A DNA stretch of 41,212 bases from an uncultured Pelagibacteraceae bacterium (GCA_902617805.1 CACMYF010000008.1:1-41212); one strand, 5' to 3'. Positions 25,245 to 39,882 are shown, numbered from the stretch's first letter. A program made the numbers and translations. The notes: a model not told the origin generated them from the letters alone.

Positions 25245-25290
25245 TTGCGATAATAAAGCAATTATTGTATTAACCTTTAACTCATGAGTT
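25245..25290 (+). promoter_or_regulatory. Candidate carAB promoter, palindrome and mini-ORF
   Basis: TTGCGA (25245-25250) and TATTAA (25268-25273) are 17 bases apart, a fair sigma70 promoter. Just downstream is a perfect 12-base palindrome, AACTCATGAGTT, at 25279-25290, where an operator could overlap the transcription start. It contains an ATG (25284) opening a four-codon frame whose TGA overlaps the carA TTG start. No Shine-Dalgarno sequence is evident. Confidence 0.4.
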
Positions 25291-25294
25291 GTAA

Positions 25295-26491
25295 TTGAAC
25301 AAAAAATCAAAAAAAACTAACTCAAAAATAAAATCTCAAATCAATACAGGCGTTTTAGTTCTCGAAAATAAAAAAGTGTTCAAAGGAATTGGAATTGGTT
25401 ACCAAGGAGAAGCCACAGGCGAAGTTTGCTTTAATACATCATTAACAGGCTATCAAGAAATCATCTCTGATCCGTCATACGCAGGTCAAATTATTAACTT
25501 TACCTTTCCCCATATTGGAAATGTTGGAACCAATAAAGAAGATCATGAATCTGATAAAATATGGGCAAGAGGAGTGATAATTAATTCTGAAATAACTTCA
25601 CCCTCAAATTACAGATCATTCCTACATTTAGATACTTGGTTAAAGAAAAATAAAATTGTTGGAATTACTGGCTTAGACACCAGAAGCCTAACAAACTTTA
25701 TAAGAGACAAAGGTGCCCCCAAAGGTACTATTTGTTATTCAAAAAAAGGAAAATTTAATATCCATAGATTGACTAACTCTACAATAAAATGGAGTGGATT
25801 AAAAAATCTTGATCTCGCAGAAGTAGTTTCAACCCAGAAAAATTATATTTGGAAAGGTCTTAAAACATGGAAAAAAGAACTTGGATATAAAAAAAATAAT
25901 AAGAACTCATTTCATGTTGTTGCAATTGATTATGGAATAAAAAAAAACATCTTAAGATATTTCTCTGACTTCAACTGTAAAGTTACAGTTGTCTCCTGTA
26001 AAACTAGTGCCCACAAAATTTTAGCTTTAAAACCAAATGGAATATTTTTATCAAATGGTCCTGGTGATCCAGCTGCAACAGGGAAATATGCTATAGAAAT
26101 TATTAAAGATTTAATTAAAAAAAATTTACCAATATTTGGTATTTGTTTGGGTCATCAAATTTTAGCATTGGCATTAGGTGGTAAAACAAACAAAATGAAA
26201 CTTGGTCATAGAGGAGCAAATCACCCTGTTAAAAATTTAATTCATGATAATGTTGAGATAACGAGTCAAAACCATGGGTTTGAAGTAGTTAAAGAAACAT
26301 TACCAAAAAATATTGAGGTCACACACAAATCTTTATTTGATAATAGTATTGAAGGTATCAAGCTAAAAAATAAACCAGTCTTTTCAGTTCAATATCATCC
26401 AGAGTCTAATCCAGGGCCTCAAGATAGTGTTTATTTGTTTCAAGAATTTATTAACAACATGAAAAAAAATGCCAAAAAGAAAAGATATTAA
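25295..26491 (+). CDS. carA: Carbamoyl-phosphate synthase small (glutaminase) subunit
   Basis: CarA hydrolyses glutamine and channels ammonia to CarB for arginine and pyrimidine synthesis. The 398-residue protein has the CPSase N-terminal domain ([46 protein letters not shown]) and a class I glutamine amidotransferase domain with FLSNGPGDP, nucleophile Cys284 in GICLGHQ, and the [12 protein letters not shown] His/Glu pair. The start is TTG at 25295; an in-frame stop is directly upstream and no ATG occurs before the conserved domain. It overlaps carB by 23 bases. Confidence 0.97.
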   Translation: MNKKSKKTNSKIKSQINTGVLVLENKKVFKGIGIGYQGEATGEVCFNTSLTGYQEIISDPSYAGQIINFTFPHIGNVGTNKEDHESDKIWARGVIINSEITSPSNYRSFLHLDTWLKKNKIVGITGLDTRSLTNFIRDKGAPKGTICYSKKGKFNIHRLTNSTIKWSGLKNLDLAEVVSTQKNYIWKGLKTWKKELGYKKNNKNSFHVVAIDYGIKKNILRYFSDFNCKVTVVSCKTSAHKILALKPNGIFLSNGPGDPAATGKYAIEIIKDLIKKNLPIFGICLGHQILALALGGKTNKMKLGHRGANHPVKNLIHDNVEITSQNHGFEVVKETLPKNIEVTHKSLFDNSIEGIKLKNKPVFSVQYHPESNPGPQDSVYLFQEFINNMKKNAKKKRY

Positions 26492-29400
26492 AAAAATATT
26501 AGTTGTAGGAGCTGGTCCAATAATTATAGGACAAGCATGTGAATTTGATTATTCAGGAACACAAGCATGTAAAGCTCTTAAAGATGAGGGTTATAAAGTA
26601 GTCTTAATAAATTCAAATCCTGCAACAATTATGACTGATCCAGATATTGCGGATAAAACTTATATTGAACCAATTACACTAGATGTATTAGAAAAAATTC
26701 TAAAGAAAGAAAAACCCAATGCAATTCTTCCAACAATGGGTGGGCAAACTGCGCTTAACCTTGCAATGGAAGCAGAGAAAAAAGGAATTCTTAAAAAATA
26801 CAAAATTGAGTTGATAGGAGCAAATTCTAAAGCAATTTCTAATGCCGAGGATAGAAAGAAATTTAGAAAAAATATGATAGATATTGGTTTAGATTTACCA
26901 AAATCAGAAATTGTAAATAATAATAATCAAGCATCAAAAGTATTAAAAAAAATTGGTTTACCTGCAATTATAAGACCTGCTTTTACACTTGGTGGGCTTG
27001 GTGGGGGAATAGCCAAAACTAGAAAAGATTATTTTAAGATTGTTAAAAATGGATTGCATGAATCTCCAGTAAGCCAAGTTCTTGTAGAGGAATGTTTAGA
27101 GGGCTGGAAAGAATTTGAGATGGAGGTTGTAAGAGATAAGAAAGATAATTGTATAATTATTTGCTCAATTGAAAATATAGATCCAATGGGAATTCATACA
27201 GGTGACTCAGTAACAATTGCACCAGCTCTTACACTTACAGATAAAGAATACCAAGTAATGAGAAATGCATCTATTGCATGTTTAAGAAAAATTGGAGTTG
27301 AAACTGGAGGATCGAATGTTCAGTTTGCTATCAATCCTAAAAATGGTCGAATGGTTATCATTGAAATGAATCCACGTGTATCAAGATCATCAGCACTTGC
27401 ATCAAAAGCAACTGGATTTCCAATTGCGAAAGTAGCTGCAAAATTAGCGGTTGGTTATACTCTGGATGAATTAAAAAATGAAATAACTAAAGTTACTCCT
27501 GCATCATTTGAACCAAGTATAGATTATGTGGTGACTAAAATTCCAAGATTTACATTTGAAAAATTTTCTACTTCACCTGCAACTTTAGGAACATCAATGA
27601 AATCGGTAGGTGAAGCAATGGCTATTGGAAGAAACTTTAAAGAATCTTTACAAAAGGCGCTGGTATCTCTCGAAACTGGTTTTTCAGGTTTAGATAGAAT
27701 TTTTGATTTAAGTAAAAAGCAAATTGAAAAAAAGCTTAAAGAAACTATTCCAAATAAGATATTACTAGTTGCTGAAGCAATTAGAAAAAAAATAAACTTA
27801 AAGAAAATATATAATTTATCCAAAATTGATCCTTGGTTTTTAGAACAAATCAAAGAGATAGTCGATTGTGAAACACAAATAAAAACTAAAGGAGTTCCCA
27901 GGGATTTTGCAGAATTTAATAGAATAAAATCAATAGGATTTTCAGATAAAAAACTTTCAGAGTTAACTAAAACGTCGGAAGAAATTGTTAGAAGAAAAAG
28001 ATCAGCGCTTAAAATACTTCCAGTTTATAAAAAAGTAGATACTTGTGCAGCTGAATTCAAATCATTTACGCCTTATATGTATTCAACATATCAAAGAAAC
28101 TTTTCAATTAACTCAGAATGTGAAGCAGATCCATCTAATAAGAAAAAAATAATTATTCTTGGAGGAGGACCAAATAGAATTGGTCAAGGAATTGAGTTTG
28201 ATTATTGCTGTTGTCAGGCAAGTTTTTCATTAAAAGACGCAGGTTTTGAGACAATTATGGTTAATTGTAACCCTGAAACAGTCTCAACAGACTATGATAC
28301 GAGTGATCGATTATACTTTGAGCCTTTAAATGAAGAATATGTTTTTAACATAATTAAAAAAGAACAAGAAAAAGGAAATCTGATAGGAGTAATAGCTCAG
28401 TTTGGAGGCCAAACTCCAATTAAACTTGCTAAATTTTTGCACGATAACAAGCTTCCAATTTTAGGAACTCAATATACCTCTATAGATTTAGCAGAGGATA
28501 GAGATAGATTTAGAAATTTATTAAATAAATTAAAACTAAAACAAGCAGAGAGTGGGATTGCAAAGACATTTAATCAAGCAATAAAAATTGCAGACAAAAT
28601 AGGATTACCATTAATGGTAAGACCTTCATATGTTCTAGGTGGAAGAGCAATGGAAATTGTTCATGAAAAAAATCAGCTTAAAAAATTTGTTGAAGAGGCA
28701 TTTAAAGCCGCGGAAGAAAATCCAATTTTGATTGATAAATTTATTGATCATGCAATGGAAGTAGATGTGGATGCCATATCGGACGGAAAAATGGTTCACG
28801 TTGCAGGAATTATGCAACATATCGAAGAAGCTGGAATCCATTCAGGAGACTCGGCTTGTAGTTTACCACCTGTATCGATTAAACCTTATCTTCTTAAAGA
28901 AATAGAAAATCAAACTAAAAAACTTGCTATAGCTTTAAATGTAAAAGGTTTCATGAATATACAGTTTGCAATTAAAAAAGATGAAATTTATGTGATTGAA
29001 GTAAATCCTAGAGCTAGTAGAACAGTTCCTTTTGTATCAAAAGCAAAAGGTCTACCCCTTGCTAAAATTGCATCAAGAGTAATGGCTGGTGAAAAATTAT
29101 CTAAGTTTAATTTAAAAGATAAATCTAAAGGTATGTACGCAGTCAAAGAAGCTGTATTTCCATTTAATAAATTTCCAAATAGTGACTTGTTGTTAGGACC
29201 TGAAATGAAATCAACTGGGGAAGTGATGGGATTTGATAAAAATTTTGGAATGGCATTTGCCAAAAGTCAGATTGCGGCTGCTAATTCATTACCAAAAAAA
29301 GGATTAGCTTTTATATCTCTTAAAGATAGTCACAAAGATGAAGGAATAGATTTAGCTAAAGAACTTCTTAAACTCAAGTTTACGTTATGTGCAACTAGAG

Positions 29401-29693
29401 GAACTGCTGAATATATTCGAAAACATGGAATGAAATGTAAAATTATTAATAAAGTAAGCACAGGTTCGCCTCATATAGTAGATGTTTTGGACTCTAAAAA
29501 AATTGCATTAGTGATAAATACTGGAGGCGGAAATAGTGAACATCGATTAAGTGACGCAATAGCTTTAAGAAGAGCAACACTAAAGAATAAAGTTCCTTAT
29601 TGTACTAATATGTCTACTGCACAAGCTTGTTTAGAGGCAATTAGATCTCTAAAAACAAAAAAATTAGAAGTGACTTCTCTTCAGAACGTTTAA
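26469..29693 (+). CDS. carB: Carbamoyl-phosphate synthase large subunit
   Basis: CarB makes carbamoyl phosphate from bicarbonate, ammonia and two ATP. The 1074-residue protein is full length. It has two homologous ATP-grasp halves: the N-terminal half starts [20 protein letters not shown] and the second starts at about 559 with [17 protein letters not shown]. An oligomerisation region lies between them, and a C-terminal MGS-like allosteric domain (about 940-1070) includes [14 protein letters not shown] and [14 protein letters not shown]. carA and carB are adjacent and overlapping. The stop overlaps the convergent oxygenase stop. Confidence 0.98.
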   Translation: MPKRKDIKKILVVGAGPIIIGQACEFDYSGTQACKALKDEGYKVVLINSNPATIMTDPDIADKTYIEPITLDVLEKILKKEKPNAILPTMGGQTALNLAMEAEKKGILKKYKIELIGANSKAISNAEDRKKFRKNMIDIGLDLPKSEIVNNNNQASKVLKKIGLPAIIRPAFTLGGLGGGIAKTRKDYFKIVKNGLHESPVSQVLVEECLEGWKEFEMEVVRDKKDNCIIICSIENIDPMGIHTGDSVTIAPALTLTDKEYQVMRNASIACLRKIGVETGGSNVQFAINPKNGRMVIIEMNPRVSRSSALASKATGFPIAKVAAKLAVGYTLDELKNEITKVTPASFEPSIDYVVTKIPRFTFEKFSTSPATLGTSMKSVGEAMAIGRNFKESLQKALVSLETGFSGLDRIFDLSKKQIEKKLKETIPNKILLVAEAIRKKINLKKIYNLSKIDPWFLEQIKEIVDCETQIKTKGVPRDFAEFNRIKSIGFSDKKLSELTKTSEEIVRRKRSALKILPVYKKVDTCAAEFKSFTPYMYSTYQRNFSINSECEADPSNKKKIIILGGGPNRIGQGIEFDYCCCQASFSLKDAGFETIMVNCNPETVSTDYDTSDRLYFEPLNEEYVFNIIKKEQEKGNLIGVIAQFGGQTPIKLAKFLHDNKLPILGTQYTSIDLAEDRDRFRNLLNKLKLKQAESGIAKTFNQAIKIADKIGLPLMVRPSYVLGGRAMEIVHEKNQLKKFVEEAFKAAEENPILIDKFIDHAMEVDVDAISDGKMVHVAGIMQHIEEAGIHSGDSACSLPPVSIKPYLLKEIENQTKKLAIALNVKGFMNIQFAIKKDEIYVIEVNPRASRTVPFVSKAKGLPLAKIASRVMAGEKLSKFNLKDKSKGMYAVKEAVFPFNKFPNSDLLLGPEMKSTGEVMGFDKNFGMAFAKSQIAAANSLPKKGLAFISLKDSHKDEGIDLAKELLKLKFTLCATRGTAEYIRKHGMKCKIINKVSTGSPHIVDVLDSKKIALVINTGGGNSEHRLSDAIALRRATLKNKVPYCTNMSTAQACLEAIRSLKTKKLEVTSLQNV

Positions 29694-30355
29694 GAATGTA
29701 CTTTCCAATCAGTTTCAAAAGTAACATAATTTACTTGAATACATCTTCTTTCTTTAACAATTTTTTTTTTCTCCATACCATGCCATGTGTTTGGTCCGCT
29801 GGTAAATAGATAACCATAATTATGTTTGTAAGGAAGTGTCTTAACCTTTTCTAATTTTTCATTGTAAAAATCAGTTCCTAAATCTTCAGATTCATTTGTT
29901 TTATTAACAAATATTAAGCCTGACATAAGTTTTTCTTTAATATCACAATGGGGTTTTAACCAAAAACCTTCTCGGTCACATATAACTTCAACCCTAACAT
30001 AGGAATTTGATAAATCTTTATTTATCATTTTAGAAATTGTTTCATGTGTTTCTTTAGACTGAAGTTCATTTACAAATTTTACTAAATTTGGAAATTTAGA
30101 TGCGTTTTCTTTATTAATGAAACATCTAAACTTTATTGCTTGTCCCCCTGAAGCTATACCTTTTCTAAATTCTGCAGCTCCACCATCTATTGCTCTTGTT
30201 CCATCATAATTAAGATTATGTTTACTAACATCAGGAATGTCAGCTTTAACTATTTCATCAATTGCTGAATCTGACAAAGCATCACTATACTCCCAGTGAT
30301 TAAAAGGGAAATTATATTTTTTTGAATTATTTTTAATTGAATTTAAAAATGACAT
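29690..30355 (-). CDS. 2-oxoglutarate/Fe(II)-dependent oxygenase-like protein
   Basis: The 221-residue protein has the iron facial triad of the 2OG-Fe(II) fold: HxD at His136/Asp138 (KPHCDIKEK), a distal His192 (NTWHGM), and an arginine pair at 203-204 that could bind 2-oxoglutarate. Such enzymes hydroxylate proteins, lipids, nucleic acids or small molecules; the substrate cannot be told. It resembles the prolyl-4-hydroxylase-like group in layout. It starts at the last base of the ELM1-family gene (TAATG), so the two are coupled, and converges on carB with overlapping stops. Confidence 0.8.
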   Translation of the reverse strand: MSFLNSIKNNSKKYNFPFNHWEYSDALSDSAIDEIVKADIPDVSKHNLNYDGTRAIDGGAAEFRKGIASGGQAIKFRCFINKENASKFPNLVKFVNELQSKETHETISKMINKDLSNSYVRVEVICDREGFWLKPHCDIKEKLMSGLIFVNKTNESEDLGTDFYNEKLEKVKTLPYKHNYGYLFTSGPNTWHGMEKKKIVKERRCIQVNYVTFETDWKVHS

Positions 30356-31299
30356 TATAATTGAATTTTTTCTTTAATAATTTTTGCTACTCTATTCGTT
30401 TCATCTAATTTTTGATAGCTCCAATTTTCAACTTCTTCACCTAAGTTTCTTGTAATATTTAATTCTCTAAATAAATTTCTAAAATTCTGAAATCTGACGT
30501 CTTTTCTTTTTGGTAAAATATTAGCTACATAAATTGGTTTTCCAGTCAGAGCAGCTTCGGATATCATTGAGCTAGAATCACATGTAACAACTATATTTTC
30601 TGAAATAGCTAAAGCTGAAAGATAAGCTTTTTTATCAACATTCATAATCACAGTATGATTTTCCCCAAAAAACTCTTTTGCATAATGTATAGTATTTAGT
30701 GGTGTTCTCATTGAAGGTATTACCACAAGTTGAAAATCATATTTTTTCAATAGTTTGTAAAAAATTGAAAAGATATGCTTCATATTTTTTGTTGAGTAGT
30801 CATAATATTTTGTAGGACCACCCATTATCAAACACCAAACTTTTCTATTATCCTGTTTGATATATGAATTTAAATAACCTCTATTTTCTTCAATTTCATT
30901 TTCCGTTAAATAGTGAATTGCACCTTTTGTTTTAATTACATTTATACCGCTTATCCCATCATGTTCTGGAGCAACGATAAAATCGAAATGATTTAGATCT
31001 ACTTTTGGATCTTGAATATGAATATTTAAAACTTTTTTTTTTGAAATACTTTTTAAATGAATTGAGGGAATCACGCTTTTTCTTCCGCATGAAATAATTA
31101 CATCAAAATCTGACTCGTTTATTTTTTGATAAATATTTTGTGATATTGGAGTTAATTTTGGAGGAACAATTTTCCAAAAATTATTTAGTTCAACCTTATG
31201 GTGTGTGAAATCTAAATCTAAAGCTTTAGCTAAACCTTCTACCTGGCTTATCATACCATGCATTCCCTGGGTTAATAAAATACCTTTTAATTTAGACAT
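30355..31299 (-). CDS. ELM1-family protein (DUF1022, GT-B-like)
   Basis: The 314-residue protein matches the family named after plant mitochondrial fission factor ELM1, which is widespread in alphaproteobacteria. Characteristic parts are the N-terminal LTQGMHGMISQVEGLAKAL, ISCGRKSVIPSI, IHIQDPK...FDFIVAPEHD, LIMGGPTKYY, IPSMRTP, and VTCDSSSMISEAALTGKPIYV. The two-lobed pattern and the C-terminal SEAALTGKP motif resemble GT-B glycosyltransferases. Bacterial function is unknown. It diverges from trxB across only 21 bases. Confidence 0.85.
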   Translation of the reverse strand: MSKLKGILLTQGMHGMISQVEGLAKALDLDFTHHKVELNNFWKIVPPKLTPISQNIYQKINESDFDVIISCGRKSVIPSIHLKSISKKKVLNIHIQDPKVDLNHFDFIVAPEHDGISGINVIKTKGAIHYLTENEIEENRGYLNSYIKQDNRKVWCLIMGGPTKYYDYSTKNMKHIFSIFYKLLKKYDFQLVVIPSMRTPLNTIHYAKEFFGENHTVIMNVDKKAYLSALAISENIVVTCDSSSMISEAALTGKPIYVANILPKRKDVRFQNFRNLFRELNITRNLGEEVENWSYQKLDETNRVAKIIKEKIQL

Positions 31300-31320
31300 T
31301 AATCACTATATAGCTTTCAT

Positions 31321-32265
31321 ATGAGTCAAAATCCAACTAAACACACAAAAGTGTTAATAATTGGATCCGGCCCTGCCGGATACACTGCAGCAGTTTATGC
31401 TGCTCGTGCAATGTTAAATCCCATTTTGATTTACGGATCTGAGCCAGGAGGACAATTAACGACAACAACTGATGTTGAAAATTATCCAGGATTTTCTGAA
31501 GTTATTCAAGGACCATGGTTAATGGGTCAGATGAAAGAACAAGCAAAAGCAGTTGGAACTGAAATGATTGAGGACCATATTGGATCTGTAAATTTAAAAA
31601 GCTCACCGTTTGAGGCAATTGGTGATAGTGGTCAGAAATACACTGCTGATAGTATTATTATATCTACTGGAGCACAAGCTAGATGGTTAAATATAAAGTC
31701 GGAACAGGAATTTAGAGGTTTTGGAGTTTCAGCATGTGCTACGTGTGATGGTTTCTTTTTTAAAAATAAAGAGGTTGCTGTAGTTGGTGGAGGCAATGCA
31801 GCAGTTGAAGAAGCAATGTTTCTTACAAAGTTTGCTTCAAAAGTAAAATTAATTCATAGAAGAGATAGTCTAAGAGCTGAAAAGATGCTTCAAAAAAAAT
31901 TAATGGAAAATAAAAAAATAGAAATTATTTGGGACTCTGTTGTTGAAGATGTAATTGGAGATAAAGATCCTAAAAATGTTAAAGGTTTAAAAATTAAAAA
32001 TGTAAAAACGAATAATATAGAAGAATTAAAACTAGACGGTGTTTTCATTGCAATTGGTCACGATCCTGCAACTAAACTTTTTAAAGATCAGTTGGAAATG
32101 GACACTGAAGGTTATTTAATTACTAAACCAGATTCTACAGAGACAAATGTTCCTGGTGTTTATGCTGCTGGAGATGTTAAAGATAAAACTTTTAGACAAG
32201 CCGTTACTGCTGCAGGAATGGGTTGTATGGCAGCATTAGAAGCTGAAAAATTCCTATCTCACTAA
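31321..32265 (+). CDS. trxB: Thioredoxin reductase
   Basis: TrxB is the FAD enzyme that reduces thioredoxin with NADPH. The 314-residue protein has an N-terminal FAD loop (IIGSGPAGYTAA), the redox pair Cys139/Cys142 in CATCDG, an NADPH loop (VVGGGNAAVEEA) followed by HRRDSLRAEK, and a C-terminal FAD motif (GVYAAGDVKDKTFRQAVTAAG). Length is normal for the low-molecular-weight type. Its last 12 bases overlap the convergent Rossmann-protein gene. Confidence 0.98.
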   Translation: MSQNPTKHTKVLIIGSGPAGYTAAVYAARAMLNPILIYGSEPGGQLTTTTDVENYPGFSEVIQGPWLMGQMKEQAKAVGTEMIEDHIGSVNLKSSPFEAIGDSGQKYTADSIIISTGAQARWLNIKSEQEFRGFGVSACATCDGFFFKNKEVAVVGGGNAAVEEAMFLTKFASKVKLIHRRDSLRAEKMLQKKLMENKKIEIIWDSVVEDVIGDKDPKNVKGLKIKNVKTNNIEELKLDGVFIAIGHDPATKLFKDQLEMDTEGYLITKPDSTETNVPGVYAAGDVKDKTFRQAVTAAGMGCMAALEAEKFLSH

Positions 32266-32906
32266 TTCAACAATTTCGTTTGATTCAAATATACTTTGAT
32301 TAATATTTTCATTTGCCAACTTTACCATTGCTTTGGCAACTATTTCTGCCTTGATGGGTCTCATTTTTCTTAAAGGTCCAACTAATATTGGGGTTAAAAG
32401 TTTGAATAATATTATACCAAGTTTCTCGCCTATTCTTTTTTCTTTTCTATTACCCAATAAAAAGGATGGTCTCATAATCCCAATTTTATCAAAATTGAGA
32501 TTTTTAATTTCTTTTTCAACCAATCCTTTGAATTTTAAATAATCACCTGAACTTTTAGGATCTGCATACCCAGATGATACAAAAAAAAAAGATTTAATTA
32601 AATTTGATTTTGCGATTTGGGCAATTTGTTTAGGAATATTTAGTTCAATTCTCTCATATTCATTTTGATTAGGTGAATTTTTTCTTGTTGTACCAATACA
32701 AAAAAAACATTCTTCACCTGTTATATCATTTCTATTCTTTTCCAAATCATTAAAATCAGTTTCAATTATTTTAATTTTTGGATCACTAATTTCTATTTTT
32801 GAACGAACAAAAATTTTTATTTTTGAATAATTTGAATTCAAGATGAGTTGATTAACAAGATGTCCACCAACTAAACCAGATGAACCAAACACTAGGGCTG
32901 TTTTCA

Positions 32907-32907
<1 letters not shown>
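32254..32907 (-). CDS. NAD(P)-binding Rossmann protein, TIP30/HTATIP2-like
   Basis: The 217-residue protein is an atypical short-chain dehydrogenase/epimerase relative. It starts with the nucleotide loop FGSSGLVGGHL, has CFFCIGTTRKNS after the third strand, a VSSGYADPKSSGDYLKFKG segment holding the YxxxK pair, and IMRPSFLLGNRKE. That order is typical of the HTATIP2-like branch (oxidoreductases of unknown substrate). It follows aspC with a one-base TAATG overlap and converges on trxB. Confidence 0.8.
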
Positions 32908-36298
<3,391 letters not shown>

Positions 36299-36317
<19 letters not shown>

Positions 36318-37051
36318 TTATTACTGGTGGAGCTACTCGAATGGGTGCTGCAATTGCAAGAAAGTTATCTGGTCCAAATATTGAAATCTTAATCCATTAT
36401 AATAAATCAAAATTAAAAGCAGGAAAATTAAAAAAAGAATTATCTAGCAAAGGCACAAAAGTATACTTAGTCAAAGGTGATTTAAGCAAAGAAACTGATA
36501 TAAAAAAAATTATTAAATTTGCAAAATCAAAACTAAAATATTTTGATTGTCTTGTTAACAATGCCTCCTTATTTGAAAATGATAAATTAGAAAATTTCTC
36601 GTTAGATAGTTGGAGTAATCATTTGAGGACAAATTTAAGAGCACCTGCACTATTAACAAAAGAATTTGCTAAAAATGTTAAAGGCAAAAATAATAATATT
36701 ATAAATATTATTGATCAAAGAGTGTTCAAATTAACTCCTTACTTTTTTTCATACACTCTTAGCAAAACTGGTTTGTATACTTTAACAAAAACTAGTGCCA
36801 TGAGTTTGGCTCCTAATATAAGAGTCAATGCAATTGCACCTGGACCCACTATAAAAAATCAAAGACAATCTGAAAAACATTTCAAAAAGCAATATTTAGC
36901 AACACCCCTGAAAAGACAAGTTGATGTGGAACAAATATGCAATGCTGTTGACTTTTTTATTAAAAATATATCTATTACTGGTCAAGTTTTAGCTATTGAT
37001 AGTGGTCAAAATCTTAACTGGCAAACACCAGATGTAATAGGTAAAGAATGA
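36299..37051 (+). CDS. Short-chain dehydrogenase, FolM/pteridine-reductase-like
   Basis: The 250-residue protein is an SDR with the TGxxxRxG nucleotide motif (Thr9 to Gly16, ATR in the middle) seen in pteridine reductases PTR1 and FolM, rather than the usual TGxxxGxG. The catalytic set is Asp139, Tyr152, Lys156; spacing of 13 between Asp and Tyr matches PTR1. NNAS follows strand 4 and NAIAPGPT follows the active site. FolM reduces dihydromonapterin and can reduce dihydrofolate. Overlap with folB supports a pterin/folate role, possibly supplying dihydrofolate reductase activity. Confidence 0.82.
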
Positions 37052-37473
37052 AAAAAAATAATTTAAAAATTGTCAAAATAGATAAAAATAAAAGCCTATT
37101 TAATTATGAGAAAAAAATCCTAATTAATGAATTAATCTTAGATTTAAAACTTGGTTATTACGATTTTGAAAAAGAAAAACCACAGAAAGTTAAATTTAGT
37201 CTTGAAATAGACTATGAGGACAAAAAACCTTCAAGCGATAAAGACATAAAATCCATTGTTAATTATGGAACTATAGTAAAATTAATTACGAAACTTGTAA
37301 AAAAGAAACATTATAATTTCCTAGAAACTTTAGCAGAAGCTGTTTTTGACGAACTATTTAGAGACAAAAGGATTGCTAAAATAATGCTAAAAATTGAAAA
37401 ATTAGAAATTTTAAAACAGTGTTCATCTGTTGGTATTCAAATTACCAAAAAGAGAAGCCATGATAAGCTCTGA
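37048..37473 (+). CDS. folB: Dihydroneopterin aldolase
   Basis: FolB converts 7,8-dihydroneopterin to 6-hydroxymethyl-dihydropterin in folate synthesis. The 141-residue protein has an N-terminal extension of about 20 residues, then the family pattern: [14 protein letters not shown], a VNYGTIV motif, [13 protein letters not shown], and a KIEKLEI...SSVGIQI end with the catalytic-type lysine. The match is modest but position after a FolM-like SDR (ATGA overlap) supports it. It overlaps uvrC by 14 bases. Confidence 0.87.
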   Translation: MKKNNLKIVKIDKNKSLFNYEKKILINELILDLKLGYYDFEKEKPQKVKFSLEIDYEDKKPSSDKDIKSIVNYGTIVKLITKLVKKKHYNFLETLAEAVFDELFRDKRIAKIMLKIEKLEILKQCSSVGIQITKKRSHDKL

Positions 37474-39295
37474 AATAGGAAAAGAAGTAATTAAAAAAGA
37501 GCTACCTCTAGTACCAAAACTTCCAGGCGTATACAGGATGCTTAATGAAAACAATGAAATTCTTTATGTGGGTAAAGCCAAAAATTTACCAAATAGGTTA
37601 AAGAGTTATGTTGCAGAAAAAAATCATATAATTAGAACTGAACGAATGTTATCTCAAACAAGAAAATTAGAGATAACAACAACATCTAATGAAAGTGAAG
37701 CTTTACTACTAGAAGCAAATTTAATAAAAAAACATAAACCAAAATTTAATATCCTTTTACGTGATGATAAGTCATTTCCATTTATATTTATTGGTAATAG
37801 GGATAAATGGCCTCAAATAAAAAGACATAGAGGAAAAAAAACAAAAGAAGGTTTTTACTTTGGACCTTTTGCATCTGCTGGTTCAGCTAATTGGACAATC
37901 AAAATGATCCAAAAAATTTTTCATTTAAGAGTTTGTGATGACACTGTTTTCAAAAACAGAGAAAGACCTTGTATTTTATATCAAATAAAAAGATGTTCTG
38001 GACCTTGTGTAGGATATGTAAAAAAAGAGGAATATAATCAAACAGTAGAAGATGCTATTGAATTTGTTTCAGGCAAATCTAGGAAAATTCAAAAAAATCT
38101 TTCTAAACAAATGGAAAAAGCAAGTGAGGATCTTGATTTTGAAAAAGCTGTAATTTTAAGAGATAGAATTAAAGCATTAAATATAATTCAATCTTCACAG
38201 AGAATTAATGAAGCAAACTTAGTTGAGGCAGATGTTATTGCAGGATATAAAGAATCTGGAAAAACTTGTATTCAAGTATTTTTTTATAGATCTAAACAAA
38301 ATTGGGGTAATCAAGCTTTTTTTCCAAAACACGATCCAGATGAAAAGTTTAGTGAAATCCTGAATTCATTTGTATCTCAATTTTATGAAAATAAAAGCGT
38401 TCCTTCCTCAGTTATTCTTTCAGAAGAAATAAAGGAAAAAGCATTAATTGAAAAAACACTAACACAAAAAGAAGGTAAACAAATAAATATTTCCGTTGCA
38501 AAAAAAGGATCAAAACTAAAAGTAATTAATCAAGCAATTAAAAATGCAAAGGATAGTCTTAATAGAAAACTTTATGAAAGTCAGAATAATAAAGAATTGT
38601 TCGACGCAGTAGCTAAAAAATTTAATTTAGAAACCAATATAAATTTAATTGAAGTTTATGATAATAGTCATATTCAGGGTACAAATAGTGTTGGCGCTTT
38701 AATAGCCTACGGCGATGAAGGATTTATAAAAAAAAGGTACAGAAAATTTAATATTAAGCATAAAAAAAATGAGCAAGACGACTATGGAATGATGAGAGAG
38801 GTATTAAATAGGAGGTTCAAAAGAGCAGTTCAAGAAAAAGATAATTACCTTGCTTTTCCTGATTTGGTTCTGGTAGATGGGGGGAAAGGTCAATACTCAG
38901 TAGCCAGAGAGAGCCTAAATGAATTAGGACTTCACGACATTCCGATTATTGCAATAGCAAAAGGTAAATTTAGAAATAGTGGAAATGAAACTTTTTTTCA
39001 TAATGGTAAAGAATACAAATTTACAAGAAACGACCCTACACTATTTTTTCTTCAAAGAATTAGGGATGAATCACATAGATTTGCTATTAGTGCTCACAGA
39101 GCAAAGAGAAAAAAAGGTATAAGCAAATCTCTGTTAGATCAAATAGAGGGGATTGGGGCTATAAGAAAAAGAGCTTTATTGAACCATTTTGGATCTGCAA
39201 GATCGGTTGAGTCTGCTAGTTTAGATGAAATAAAATCTGTAGAAGGTGTTGAGGAAAAAGTAGCAAAAAAGATATATAACTTTTTTCACGAATAA
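37460..39295 (+). CDS. uvrC: Excinuclease ABC subunit C
   Basis: UvrC makes both incisions in nucleotide excision repair. The 611-residue protein has a GIY-YIG-type N-terminus ([23 protein letters not shown]), a Cys-rich turn ([18 protein letters not shown]), a UVR segment ([16 protein letters not shown]), an RNase H-like endonuclease domain ([33 protein letters not shown]), and C-terminal helix-hairpin-helix repeats. The ATG at 37460 is preferred over an in-frame TTG at 37430 inside folB. Confidence 0.97.
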   Translation: MISSEIGKEVIKKELPLVPKLPGVYRMLNENNEILYVGKAKNLPNRLKSYVAEKNHIIRTERMLSQTRKLEITTTSNESEALLLEANLIKKHKPKFNILLRDDKSFPFIFIGNRDKWPQIKRHRGKKTKEGFYFGPFASAGSANWTIKMIQKIFHLRVCDDTVFKNRERPCILYQIKRCSGPCVGYVKKEEYNQTVEDAIEFVSGKSRKIQKNLSKQMEKASEDLDFEKAVILRDRIKALNIIQSSQRINEANLVEADVIAGYKESGKTCIQVFFYRSKQNWGNQAFFPKHDPDEKFSEILNSFVSQFYENKSVPSSVILSEEIKEKALIEKTLTQKEGKQINISVAKKGSKLKVINQAIKNAKDSLNRKLYESQNNKELFDAVAKKFNLETNINLIEVYDNSHIQGTNSVGALIAYGDEGFIKKRYRKFNIKHKKNEQDDYGMMREVLNRRFKRAVQEKDNYLAFPDLVLVDGGKGQYSVARESLNELGLHDIPIIAIAKGKFRNSGNETFFHNGKEYKFTRNDPTLFFLQRIRDESHRFAISAHRAKRKKGISKSLLDQIEGIGAIRKRALLNHFGSARSVESASLDEIKSVEGVEEKVAKKIYNFFHE

Positions 39296-39297
39296 TT

Positions 39298-39882
39298 ATG
39301 CTAAAAAAAATTCCAAACTTATTAACGATAGGGCGAATAATAATTGTTCCCTTTTTTGTTTTAGCTTTTTATCTTCCAGGATTTTATGGTGATCTTACTG
39401 CTTTAATATTATTTATTGTTGCATCATTTACAGACTTTTTAGATGGTATGTTGGCTAGAATGTTTGGGGTAGAGTCAAAACTGGGTGAATTATTAGATCC
39501 TATAGCTGATAAAATTATTGTTGCTACAGCATTAATACTTTTGGTTATGGATGGAACGATCAGAAATTACGAGGTAATTGCAGCAATTATAATTCTTACC
39601 AGAGAAATTTTAATTTCAGGTTTGAGAGAATTTTTGGCAAAAGGAAGAATCAAACTTCCTGTTTCAAATCTTGCAAAACTTAAAACTGTATTACAAATGG
39701 TATCAATAGCTCTTTTGTTGTCTGGAGACACAGGAAATAAAATAATTAATTTTCAAGACTATAATGCCCAAACAATAGGTATAATTCTTTTATGGTTATC
39801 CGCTGCTTTAACACTTTTTACTGGATATGATTATATGAGAAAAGGTATTGATCATGCTATGTCTGAGGATAGTAAAGACTAG
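39298..39882 (+). CDS. pgsA: CDP-diacylglycerol--glycerol-3-phosphate phosphatidyltransferase
   Basis: PgsA makes phosphatidylglycerol phosphate in the inner membrane. The 194-residue protein has about five hydrophobic helices and a perfect CDP-alcohol phosphatidyltransferase motif: Asp46, Asp49-Gly50, Ala53-Arg54, Gly63, Asp67, Asp71. The N-terminal NLLTIGRIIIVPFF and the later LTREILISGLREFLA are typical of PgsA rather than PssA. It starts two bases after uvrC, a pairing common in proteobacteria, and its TAG overlaps the ilvE stop. Confidence 0.96.
   Translation: MLKKIPNLLTIGRIIIVPFFVLAFYLPGFYGDLTALILFIVASFTDFLDGMLARMFGVESKLGELLDPIADKIIVATALILLVMDGTIRNYEVIAAIIILTREILISGLREFLAKGRIKLPVSNLAKLKTVLQMVSIALLLSGDTGNKIINFQDYNAQTIGIILLWLSAALTLFTGYDYMRKGIDHAMSEDSKD

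Noticed and set aside
27524-27853. A 109-codon minus-strand frame, and another at 28988-29263
   Set aside because: Both are antisense to intact carB and read as low-complexity shadows.
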